Below, piece by piece: positions 26,208-34,246 of a stretch of DNA of 49,139 nucleotides. The stretch lies in contig NZ_JRPL02000014.1 in NCBI RefSeq assembly GCF_000765905.2, forward strand, positions 1 through 49,139. Reading direction: 5' to 3'. A program made the translations under genes and the position numbers. The notes beneath the pieces are model-generated. The model was not told the DNA's origin. It did no database searches and saw only the letters and a list, made by a program, of their open reading frames with translations. The first letter of the stretch is position 1, and every line of letters begins with the position of its first letter. This DNA comes from Helicobacter trogontum (GTDB lineage: Bacteria > Campylobacterota > Campylobacteria > Campylobacterales > Helicobacteraceae).

Positions 26208-28457
26208 ATGCAAAAATTTATTTTAGAGAATCTTGATTGCAATTCATGTGCAAATAAGCTTGAAAAATCCTTGCAGACTCTGTCATGTGTGGAGCAAGTA
26301 AATATAAATTTTAGCACAAACACACTCTACATACAAACAAGCGATATGCAGGCAGTAAAAGCACAAATTGCCAAAATAGAACCCAGTATAATTGTGCGTG
26401 ACATACATGATAATACATCTAATACCCTATCTTATAAAAAAGAGTTACTTATGCTTTTAGCTCTTCTTTTTGGGTTTGCTGTATGTATGTTAAGTCTGCA
26501 TTATACGCCTTTAACATCGAGCTCTTTTATACAATCCTTCAATCAAAACTTAAGTTTTATGACACAAGAAACTTTTCTTGATACCCAAAATGAAAACAGA
26601 TTTATTATCGAAGTTACACCTTTTAATATTCTCATCTACCTCATCTTATTGCTACTCTACATTATCGCAGGTATGCCTATATTCAAGGCGGTATGGCGAA
26701 ATATGAAAAATAAAAACTTTTTTGATGAAAACACTCTTATGTTTGTTGCAACCATTGCAGCATTTTGTATCGGTGAAATAAGTGAGAGTGTGGCGGTTAT
26801 GCTATTTTTTCGTATAGGTGAGTTTTTGGAATCTTTAGCTTTGAAGCGTTCTAAAAAATCTTTATACAATCTATTAGATATTACTCCAGAGATCGCACAT
26901 CAACAGATAAAACAAGAAGATTCTAAGAATGCCGTATGGCAGGATACACATCCAGAGCTACTAAAAGTAAATGATATAATTCTTGTAAAAGTTGGTGAAA
27001 AAGTCCCAGTTGATGGCATCATTATACAAGGAAAAAGCGCATTAAATATGCAGGCATTAAGCGGTGAGAGTAAACCAGTTGATGTATTAGAGGGTGATGA
27101 AGTTTTAGCTGGAGCTATTAATATGCAAGGCGTTCTTACTTTAAGGGTTAGTAAGCCATTTTCTCATTCTCAAGTAGCAAAAATAAAAGCTATGATGGAA
27201 GATTCAAGCAATACAAAAGCAAAAAGTGAGCAAATCATCACGCAGTTTGCGAAAGTTTACACGCCAATTATGTTTTTTATCGCACTTGGTATTGCGTGTA
27301 TCCCGCCGCTTTTTACTGGTGAATGGCATGAGTGGATTTATCGTGCGTTGGTGGTGCTTATGGTGAGTTGTCCTTGTGCTCTTGTATTATCTGTGCCGCT
27401 TGGATATTTTGGTGCATTAGGCATCGCAAGTAAAAAGGGTATACTTATTAAGGGGGCGATGCACTTTAGCAACCTTGCTCAATTGCAACAAGTTGTATTT
27501 GATAAAACAGGGACGCTTACACAAGGTGTATTTCAGATCATTTCTATAAAATCATTCACAGATATGAGTAAAGAAACTCTATTAGAGATAGCACAAAGAG
27601 CACAAAGATTCTCAAATCATCCAATAGCAAAAGCTATTATGAAAAATTCCAAAAATACACATATGTGTGAAGTAAAAAGTTTTGAAGAAATAAGCGGGAG
27701 AGGCGTATATGCTGTATGCTGTGATGATAAAATATTAGTAGGCAATGAATCTTTAATGCGTGAGAACGACATAGATATCAGTCTGTTTTATACACACAAA
27801 GAAGCTATAGAAGATGGAGTAAGTATAATCCATATCGCGAAAAATGGAATCTATTTGGGTTATATTACACTAGGTGATGTATTGAAGGAGGAAAGTAAGA
27901 AATGCCTACAAGCTTTAAAGGAGCTTGGTGTTGCTCCACTTGCAATTTTAAGTGGTGATAATGAAAAAAGTGTAGCCCATATTGCAAAAGAGCTTGGTAT
28001 ACAGCAATATTATGCAGGATTACTGCCTACACAAAAAGTAGAACAACTACAAACTTTAATGATGAATAATGAGTTAGAATCTAAGCAAAATAATAAGACA
28101 AATAGGCGACACAAAATCACTGCATTTGTTGGTGATGGTATTAATGATTCTATTGTGTTAAAACATGCAGATATTGGCATTAGCATTGCTACACAAGATT
28201 CTCATAGCGACATCAGTAAGGAAAGTGCTGATATTATTCTTACAAATCCATCACCTATGGGTATAGTGCACACTATAAAAATTGCAAGAAAGATTCAAAA
28301 ACTTACGTGGCAAAATATCATCTTTGTATTAGCTGTTAAGCTATTTTTAGTGTTGCTTGGTGTGGCAGGCATTGCAAATATGTGGCTTGCTGTATTTGGT
28401 GATGTAGGTGTTGCTCTTCTGGCTTTGCTTAATGCGTTACGAGTTATTAAGATATAG
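26208..28457 (+). CDS. cadA: P1B-type metal-exporting ATPase, Zn/Cd/Co class
   Basis: Inner-membrane pump of about 749 residues. An N-terminal HMA domain has the CxxC metal site ENLDCNSCANKLEK. Two early membrane segments follow, with an unusually polar loop between them, then the A domain with LSGESKPVD, the transmembrane metal site SCPCALVLSVPLGYFGALG near 390, the phosphorylation site DKTGTLTQG near 431, SNHPIAKAI (the HP motif), and GDGINDSIVLKHADIGI. CPC followed by S-V-P-L-G-Y is the Zn/Cd/Co-type context, like H. pylori CadA. The ATG at 26208 is chosen because AAGGA lies 6 bases before it; in-frame ATGs at 26184 and 26202 are less well placed. Probably induced through the operator upstream. 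Confidence 0.92.
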   Translation: MQKFILENLDCNSCANKLEKSLQTLSCVEQVNINFSTNTLYIQTSDMQAVKAQIAKIEPSIIVRDIHDNTSNTLSYKKELLMLLALLFGFAVCMLSLHYTPLTSSSFIQSFNQNLSFMTQETFLDTQNENRFIIEVTPFNILIYLILLLLYIIAGMPIFKAVWRNMKNKNFFDENTLMFVATIAAFCIGEISESVAVMLFFRIGEFLESLALKRSKKSLYNLLDITPEIAHQQIKQEDSKNAVWQDTHPELLKVNDIILVKVGEKVPVDGIIIQGKSALNMQALSGESKPVDVLEGDEVLAGAINMQGVLTLRVSKPFSHSQVAKIKAMMEDSSNTKAKSEQIITQFAKVYTPIMFFIALGIACIPPLFTGEWHEWIYRALVVLMVSCPCALVLSVPLGYFGALGIASKKGILIKGAMHFSNLAQLQQVVFDKTGTLTQGVFQIISIKSFTDMSKETLLEIAQRAQRFSNHPIAKAIMKNSKNTHMCEVKSFEEISGRGVYAVCCDDKILVGNESLMRENDIDISLFYTHKEAIEDGVSIIHIAKNGIYLGYITLGDVLKEESKKCLQALKELGVAPLAILSGDNEKSVAHIAKELGIQQYYAGLLPTQKVEQLQTLMMNNELESKQNNKTNRRHKITAFVGDGINDSIVLKHADIGISIATQDSHSDISKESADIILTNPSPMGIVHTIKIARKIQKLTWQNIIFVLAVKLFLVLLGVAGIANMWLAVFGDVGVALLALLNALRVIKI

Positions 28458-28662
28458 AATAAAATAATAAGAGTATTTATCTGTAAGCAAAAAATGTCTG
28501 ATATATGGCATGTGAAATCTTGCAATACCGAGTTAGTATAATTAATTGACTTAATAAAATGCGATTTAATAGAATGCACAATTCAAGGTAGAATAGTTAT
28601 AGCTAAACGCTATAGTAGATTCTATGCTTAAGGCTTAGTTTGCATATTATGTGAAACTTTGT

Positions 28663-28668
28663 TATAAT
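28663..28668 (+). promoter_or_regulatory. -10 box for the 28.7-29.7 kb operon
   Basis: TATAAT in TTTGTTATAATG, 29 bases before the small gene that precedes purN. Confidence 0.55.
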
Positions 28669-28697
28669 GTTGCTTTGAATGGATACAAGGATATGTA

Positions 28698-28970
28698 ATG
28701 CATCAACATGATAAAAAGTATAAGAAATCTCACAACATACAAGCCTTGCAAGATGAAATACAGGATTTAGAATCTCAAATTCTTGATATGTTTGAAGTGG
28801 CATTCCACTTTGCTGGACTAAAACCTGAAAATTTACATGATGCGCTTAATTATTATATGGAAGTTATGGAATCTCAAAGCGATGATTTACCTTACACAGC
28901 ACAGACAATTATTGCAAATATATTACTTATAAAGCAAGATAAACCAGAGTGGTTTGAATCCTCAAAATAA
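28698..28970 (+). CDS. Small conserved-looking protein of unknown function, upstream of purN
   Basis: A 90-residue, mostly helical, acidic protein that I do not recognise. It begins with a lysine/histidine-rich stretch (HQHDKKYKKSHN), continues with a likely short coiled-coil helix (ALQDEIQDLESQILDMFEVA), and ends in an acidic/tryptophan tail. It has no signal peptide or membrane segment. Evidence that it is real: a good promoter at 28663, protein-like composition, and only 17 bases before purN with a strong AAAAGGAG site between them. Co-transcription suggests, but does not prove, a link to purine metabolism. Confidence 0.65.
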   Translation: MHQHDKKYKKSHNIQALQDEIQDLESQILDMFEVAFHFAGLKPENLHDALNYYMEVMESQSDDLPYTAQTIIANILLIKQDKPEWFESSK

Positions 28971-28987
28971 AGTCAAAAGGAGATTTT

Positions 28988-29746
28988 ATGGGACAGACAA
29001 CAATAAATGTAGTGATACTTGTAAGCGGGAATGGCACAAATATGGAGAATCTAGTCTTGTCTCTGCATAACAAGACGATTACACAAGCAATGCGACAAAA
29101 TGGCATGAATCTTACAAAAAATCATGTGTGTGAGGAAGTAAAACCATTGCAAACAAGTCCAGATGCTTTTGTTATCAATAGTGAAACCACACAAGATTCT
29201 ATGTTGGCCAAAGATCCAATAATCAATGTTTTAAGCATTGTAAGTAACAATAAAGATGCACATGCACTTGTGCGTGCAAAACGACTTGGCTTACATACAC
29301 ACACCATAGATAGTGCAGGTAAGAGTAGGCAAGAGTTTGATGAAGAGTTATTGATATATTTAGAAAATTTAGAAAAAGAGCATGGACTTGATTGTATTTT
29401 ACTTGCAGGATTTATGCGTATTTTAAGTGGTGAGTTTTTAGCAAAAACACAACACATTCGTATACTTAATATCCATCCAAGCTTTTTGCCATTACATAAA
29501 GGGCTGCATGGTATTGAAAAGAGTTATGCTGATGAGAATGATTTTGGTGGGGTGAGCGTTCATTTTGTAACAAATGAACTTGATTCTGGCTTAATTATCT
29601 TGCAAGAAAAAGTCAAAAAGATTCCAAATGAGAGTCTTGAAGATTTTACACAACGTATACATGAAGTAGAATATAGAATTTATCCTCAAGCCTTTCTTAA
29701 GGCATTTGCTCAAGGCATACACCAAGAGATACAAAAAGAGTCATAA
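28988..29746 (+). CDS. purN: Phosphoribosylglycinamide formyltransferase
   Basis: Transfers a formyl group from 10-formyl-THF to GAR in de novo purine synthesis. The N-terminal phosphate loop VVILVSGNGTNMENL is at 8-22. The catalytic Asn and His are in LNIHPSFLPLHKG near 160, the third catalytic residue Asp in VHFVTNELDSGLIILQ near 200, and DCILLAGFMRIL before them. The 252 residues exceed E. coli PurN (212) because of an insertion at about 34-77 that is rich in N, T, S, Q and D between the first helix and second strand. AAAAGGAG precedes the start. H. pylori lacks a full de novo purine pathway, so its presence separates this organism from that species. Confidence 0.93.
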   Translation: MGQTTINVVILVSGNGTNMENLVLSLHNKTITQAMRQNGMNLTKNHVCEEVKPLQTSPDAFVINSETTQDSMLAKDPIINVLSIVSNNKDAHALVRAKRLGLHTHTIDSAGKSRQEFDEELLIYLENLEKEHGLDCILLAGFMRILSGEFLAKTQHIRILNIHPSFLPLHKGLHGIEKSYADENDFGGVSVHFVTNELDSGLIILQEKVKKIPNESLEDFTQRIHEVEYRIYPQAFLKAFAQGIHQEIQKES

Positions 29747-29784
29747 TTGTATTATATGTGTAATCACAAGACTAGGGTATAAAC

Positions 29785-30966
29785 ATGCATCATGGACAAG
29801 AGTTACATGCCTTTGCAGTTATTGCACTTTTAATCGTAATAGCACCTTATGTGAGTAGATTTAGTCGCATTCCTGTTGCGGTTATAGAGATTTTGCTTGG
29901 TGCTTTTGCTTGTTACTTTGGAATCTTTGAAGGAAGTGAGACATTAAATGTTGTAGCACATGTGAGCTTTTTGTATCTCATGCTTTTGGCAGGTATGGAA
30001 GTTGATTTGCGTGGGTTTAGTAAGCTTGGTAGGGATTTTTACAAAAAAGCATGTTTATATTTTATTGTGCTTTATGCTGCTGCAGGAAGCATTGTTGTAA
30101 TTTTTAATCTTGAATGGATATATATAGCTATTTTTCCTGTGATGAGTCTTGGAATGCTTGTAACGCTAATAAGGGATTATGGGAAAAATCGTGAGTGGCT
30201 AGACGTCGCTTTAAAGATTGGAATTGTTGGGGAACTCGTAAGTATTACCGCTCTTGTTGTGGTGCAAAATGGTTATGCACAAAATGCTGGTGCGATCACT
30301 TCATGGACTTTTTATAAGGCATTTGCATTTCTTGCTCTTTTTGTTGTGGCATTTCTTATTATTTTTCGTATTGGTAAAATTGTCTTTTGGTGGAAACCTG
30401 CTATAAAGTTATGGTTTATGCCAACAGGTGATAGTAATAATCAAGATATTCGTTTTAGTTTTATGCTCTTTTTTATCCTTATTGGAATCACAACTCTAAT
30501 GGATATTGAAGATGTGCTTGGTGCATTTTTGGCGGGTATGGTTATAGCTACTTTTTTTGCTTATAAGCATGATATGGTGCATAAGCTTAATGATATAGGG
30601 TTTGGTTTTTTTGTGCCTTTATTTTTTGTATATGTTGGATCAACGCTAAACCTTAGAGACATTTTAGGTAATTATCATGTTGTATTGCATGGAATCTACA
30701 TCGCATTTGGTATGTTGGCAGTGAGATTGCTTGCAGCAAATGTTGCGTTTGGGGCATATTTTAAAAGTATCAAGAATACTACGCTTTTTGCATTAAGCGA
30801 TTGTATGCCACTCACTTTTTTGGTTGCTATTGCAAAGCTAGGATTAGATTTACAAGCAATTACACAAGAGCAGTATTATTCTCTTATTATTGCAGCTACC
30901 TTTGAGGGGATATTTTTTACAATTTTTATCAAGATTATTTTTTATTATGTAAGAACTAGACATTAA
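29785..30966 (+). CDS. Monovalent cation:proton antiporter, Kef/CPA2 type
   Basis: A 393-residue protein with 11-12 hydrophobic segments and no RCK domain. The CPA2 fold is indicated by SRIPVAVIEILLGAFACYFGIF near 31-52, SFLYLMLLAGMEVDLRGF near 64-81 (the L-F-x-A-G-x-E-x-D motif), and the central unwound-helix region DIEDVLGAFLAGMVIATFF near 240. It probably exchanges Na+ or K+ for H+ across the inner membrane. The missing C-terminal regulatory domain argues against glutathione-gated KefB control. It starts 38 bases after purN and may be read from the same transcript. Confidence 0.85.
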   Translation: MHHGQELHAFAVIALLIVIAPYVSRFSRIPVAVIEILLGAFACYFGIFEGSETLNVVAHVSFLYLMLLAGMEVDLRGFSKLGRDFYKKACLYFIVLYAAAGSIVVIFNLEWIYIAIFPVMSLGMLVTLIRDYGKNREWLDVALKIGIVGELVSITALVVVQNGYAQNAGAITSWTFYKAFAFLALFVVAFLIIFRIGKIVFWWKPAIKLWFMPTGDSNNQDIRFSFMLFFILIGITTLMDIEDVLGAFLAGMVIATFFAYKHDMVHKLNDIGFGFFVPLFFVYVGSTLNLRDILGNYHVVLHGIYIAFGMLAVRLLAANVAFGAYFKSIKNTTLFALSDCMPLTFLVAIAKLGLDLQAITQEQYYSLIIAATFEGIFFTIFIKIIFYYVRTRH

Positions 30967-31178
30967 GTCCTTGCAAGTCAAATTATTTGCAAGACTGAAT
31001 TTATATGTGTCAATACAAGCCCATATACTGCAGGAATATTATTTAAGAGAAATGTTGGCTTAAAATTGTAAACATGTATTAATAAGTGCTTATAGGATTT
31101 TTTAATGTTTTATCTTAAAATACTTTCATTTTCCATGTGTCTATGAACTTTCGGGTAAATATAAACTTCATATTTATA

Positions 31179-31209
31179 AGTTAAAATAAAAATTAATATT
31201 ATTTTAACT
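31179..31209. promoter_or_regulatory. Palindrome upstream of feoB, candidate Fur site
   Basis: Perfect 11-bp arms AGTTAAAATAA / TTATTTTAACT around a 9-base AT spacer, ending 25 bases before the feoB start codon. Inside it, 31190-31204 matches the published Helicobacter Fur consensus TAATAATnATTATTA at 10 of 14 defined positions. The function of feoB makes Fur a natural candidate; binding is inferred. Confidence 0.55.
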
Positions 31210-31234
31210 ACTATTTTAGGAATCCTTAGACAAT

Positions 31235-33223
31235 ATGAAAACACTTAAAGTCGTTTTAGTGGGGCAACCAAATGTCGGCAAAAGCTCATTGATTAACGCA
31301 TTAAGTAATGCGAAAATGCGTGTTGGCAATTTCAGTGGAGTCACACTTGAAAAAGCAGAGGCCACACTTAATTATAAAAACTACAATATCATTATGATTG
31401 ATTTGCCAGGGACATATTCTCTACACGGCTATACAACAGAAGAGAAGGTTTGCAAGAGCTTTTTAGAGAATGAAGAGTATGATATTATTTTAAATGTACT
31501 TGATTCTACCAATCTTGAAAATAATCTTATTTTAACCTTACAATTACAACAATTAAAAAAGACAAAAGTAATCGCCTTAAATATGATTGATGAAGCTAGG
31601 GTTGATGGCATCTCTATTGATAGTGCAAAATTGAGTATGCTGTTGAGTGCAAATGTGTGTGAAGTATCTTCTACAAAAAAACAGAATCTAGAAATGTTGC
31701 TTGATACCTTAATATCTTCATATGAGGCTCATGCAAATAACCTCAATACAGAATCTACACAAAAAAAAATTAGTTACAATGCAATACAATGGCATAATAC
31801 GCAAGAAGAGATAGTTGAACACGAGAGTAAACACTTAGGTATTACAAGTGCATTATCGCAAAAAGCACATATAATTGCAAATCATGTCCAAACGATTACA
31901 AAAACACGTGCCGCAGGGAGCGTAAAACTTGATTCTATTTTGTTACATAGAGTATGGAGTATACCTATCTTTTTATTTGCAATGTTTTTTGTCTTTGAGC
32001 TTAGTTTTGTGCTTGGAAATTTTTTTAAAGATTTAATAGAATCTGGTATTGATATACTTGCAACTTTTACAAAAGATTCTATATCCAATGATCTTATAGC
32101 GTCATTACTAGGTGATGGGATTATTAAGGGCGTTGGAGCTGTGCTTAGTTTTTTGCCTTTGATTGCTACTCTATTTTTAGGTTTGACACTTTTGGAGAGT
32201 AGTGGCTATATGGCACGAGTGGCTTTTATGCTTGATGGTTTATTTTTTAAGTTTGGTTTACATGGTAAGAGTTTTATTCCGCTTGTTATGGGGTTTGGTT
32301 GCTCTGTACCAGCATATATGGCGACACGCACATTACAAAACAAACGTGATAAATTACTTACACTTTTTATTATTGGTTTTATGAGTTGCAGTGCGAGATT
32401 ACCTATTTATTTACTCTTTGTTGGTGCATTTTTTCCTGTGGAGTATGCAGGGCTGATACTTTTTGGAATCTATTTTTGCGGTTTTATCATTGCTTTAATG
32501 CTTGCTAAGATCTTGAGATTATGTGTCTTCCGTGGTGAAAGTGAGCCATTTGTTATGGAAATGCCACGATATAGAATCCCCACACTTCGCGTGGTATGGT
32601 TTAGCGTATGGGGTAAAAGTTATTTGTTTTTAAAGAAAGCTGGTAGTGTGATTTTAGTTGGGGCCATTCTTGTCTGGGTGCTTGCAAATTTCCCAAAAAG
32701 TACAGAATTGCAGGAGCAATACACTAAGGATATGCAAATTTTAGAAGCACAACACCTAAGTGAAGAGGAGTTTGCAATAAAGCAAAAAGCATATGAAAAT
32801 AATCTTTTAGAATCTCAACTTGAATATAGTTTTGCAGGACGATTGGGGCATGTGTTGGAACCTATTTTTGCCCCGCTTGGTTTTGACTGGCGATTATCTG
32901 TTGCGCTTGTTACTGGATTTTCTGCAAAAGAAATGGTTGTTACAACGCTTGGCGTGCTTTATGCTCTTGGGGAAGGAGTAGTTGATGATGATTCCAAAAA
33001 TCAAAGTCTGCAAGAAGAGTTAAGAGCTAGTATTGATACACAAGCAGCGGTTGCTTTTATTTTTTTTATTATGCTGTATATACCATGCTTTGCTGCAACA
33101 ATCGCCTTTATCAATGAAAGTGGTAAAAATATTTATGGATTTTATCTCTTTATTTTTACAACTCTTGTTGCCTATACATTTGCTTATATTGGACACGAAG
33201 TTGTAGGATTGCTAGGCTATTAA
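31235..33223 (+). CDS. feoB: Ferrous iron transporter FeoB
   Basis: Inner-membrane Fe(II) permease with an N-terminal G-protein domain. G1 VGQPNVGKSSLINALS is at about 6-21, then GNFSGVTLEKAE (G2), IDLPGTYSLHGYTTEEK (G3) near 53, and ALNMIDEA (G4) near 116. The membrane domain contains GVGAVLSFLPLIATLFLGLTLLESSGYMARVAF and GFGCSVPAYMATRTL near 345, the conserved core of FeoB. At 662 residues it is slightly shorter than E. coli FeoB (773) and similar to H. pylori FeoB. No feoA is adjacent. A likely Fur-regulated palindrome precedes it, and rnhB follows after one base. Confidence 0.96.
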   Translation: MKTLKVVLVGQPNVGKSSLINALSNAKMRVGNFSGVTLEKAEATLNYKNYNIIMIDLPGTYSLHGYTTEEKVCKSFLENEEYDIILNVLDSTNLENNLILTLQLQQLKKTKVIALNMIDEARVDGISIDSAKLSMLLSANVCEVSSTKKQNLEMLLDTLISSYEAHANNLNTESTQKKISYNAIQWHNTQEEIVEHESKHLGITSALSQKAHIIANHVQTITKTRAAGSVKLDSILLHRVWSIPIFLFAMFFVFELSFVLGNFFKDLIESGIDILATFTKDSISNDLIASLLGDGIIKGVGAVLSFLPLIATLFLGLTLLESSGYMARVAFMLDGLFFKFGLHGKSFIPLVMGFGCSVPAYMATRTLQNKRDKLLTLFIIGFMSCSARLPIYLLFVGAFFPVEYAGLILFGIYFCGFIIALMLAKILRLCVFRGESEPFVMEMPRYRIPTLRVVWFSVWGKSYLFLKKAGSVILVGAILVWVLANFPKSTELQEQYTKDMQILEAQHLSEEEFAIKQKAYENNLLESQLEYSFAGRLGHVLEPIFAPLGFDWRLSVALVTGFSAKEMVVTTLGVLYALGEGVVDDDSKNQSLQEELRASIDTQAAVAFIFFIMLYIPCFAATIAFINESGKNIYGFYLFIFTTLVAYTFAYIGHEVVGLLGY

Positions 33224-33224
33224 G

Positions 33225-33818
33225 ATGGCAGTGGTATGTGGCATTGATGAGGCTGGTAGGGGTTGTGTAGCTGGTAGTTTGTTCATTGCAAGTGTGCTGC
33301 TTGATGAATATTATTTTGAAGCATTTAGGAAGCTAGATATAAAGGATAGTAAACAGCTTACACAAGCAAAGAGACAAGAGAGGGCAGATTCTATATATGA
33401 GTTTTTGGCAAAATATGGAGGTAAGGCAAAGATAGTGAGTTTTTCTGCCAATACTATTGATAAAATGGGTTTATCACATTGTATGCAAACAGGATTAAAG
33501 GAGCTTTTGACACATGCAAGGCAATATCAGTGTGATAGTATTATATTTGATGGCAATACAAGTTTTGGCATACAAGATATTCACACTCTAATAAAAGGTG
33601 ATAGCAAACATGTTCTAATTTCTGCAGCATCTATCCTTGCTAAGACAAGTAAAGATTCTGAAATGCTTAATTTGCATGATTTGTATCCACAATATAATTT
33701 TCAGAACAATAAAGGTTACCTTACAAAAACACACATAGAATCCATTCTGCAGCATGGCTATACACCCATTCATCGCAGGAGCTATTATATTAAAGCTTTA
33801 GAGTCTCGTTTGTTTTGA
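33225..33818 (+). CDS. rnhB: Ribonuclease HII
   Basis: Cleaves RNA embedded in DNA, including single ribonucleotides. The 197 residues start with VVCGIDEAGRGCVAGSL, containing the D-E-A-G-R-G catalytic motif, followed by LDIKDSKQLTQAKR (substrate-binding S-K) and IFDGNTSFG with a further acidic residue, then HVLISAASILAKTSKD. The ATG lies one base after the feoB stop, so its translation probably depends on feoB. There is no functional link; this looks like simple operon packing. Confidence 0.95.
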   Translation: MAVVCGIDEAGRGCVAGSLFIASVLLDEYYFEAFRKLDIKDSKQLTQAKRQERADSIYEFLAKYGGKAKIVSFSANTIDKMGLSHCMQTGLKELLTHARQYQCDSIIFDGNTSFGIQDIHTLIKGDSKHVLISAASILAKTSKDSEMLNLHDLYPQYNFQNNKGYLTKTHIESILQHGYTPIHRRSYYIKALESRLF

Positions 33819-34208
33819 CATGTGATTTTTCGAGGCTAGAATGTGTTGGCTAGGTAGATTGTGAATTGCATTACTTTGAACCGATAGTATGATTGGCAAA
33901 CATTATGCTAAAAGATAATAATGATTAAAGCATTACGTGATTTTTACTTAGTTTAACAAGATTCTACACTTTTAATTTAACCTTCATATCCCCCCATCTA
34001 TCTAAGATTAAAGACTAATGCCGAGTGCTTTAGATATTCTTTAGCAGTGCAGATATTAACCTTGAAAATAAGATTAGAACTCAAGACTTACGATATTTAG
34101 GTTTTAAAGTTACACTTCATAATATATTGTAAGCTATTAGTTACTAAATGTAACATAATTTTACAGGGTAGTTGGTTTTTTATTTATAAGAATAATTCTC
34201 ATATATAT
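33819..34208. other. Intergenic region before the TonB-dependent receptor
   Basis: No gene seen. A second partial Fur-like match TAATAATGATTA sits at 33916-33927, 331 bases before the receptor. A C6 run occurs near 33991. Confidence 0.45.
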
Positions 34209-34225
34209 TATAATACTCATTATTA
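34209..34225. promoter_or_regulatory. -10 box overlapped by a Fur-box match, TonB-dependent receptor promoter
   Basis: TATAAT at 34209-34214 is overlapped by TAATACTCATTATTA at 34211-34225, which differs from the Helicobacter Fur consensus TAATAATnATTATTA only at position 6 (13 of 14 defined positions). A repressor here would cover the polymerase site directly. The receptor start codon is 21 bases downstream. Confidence 0.65.
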
Positions 34226-34246
34226 TTTTATATAAGGAGTATTATA

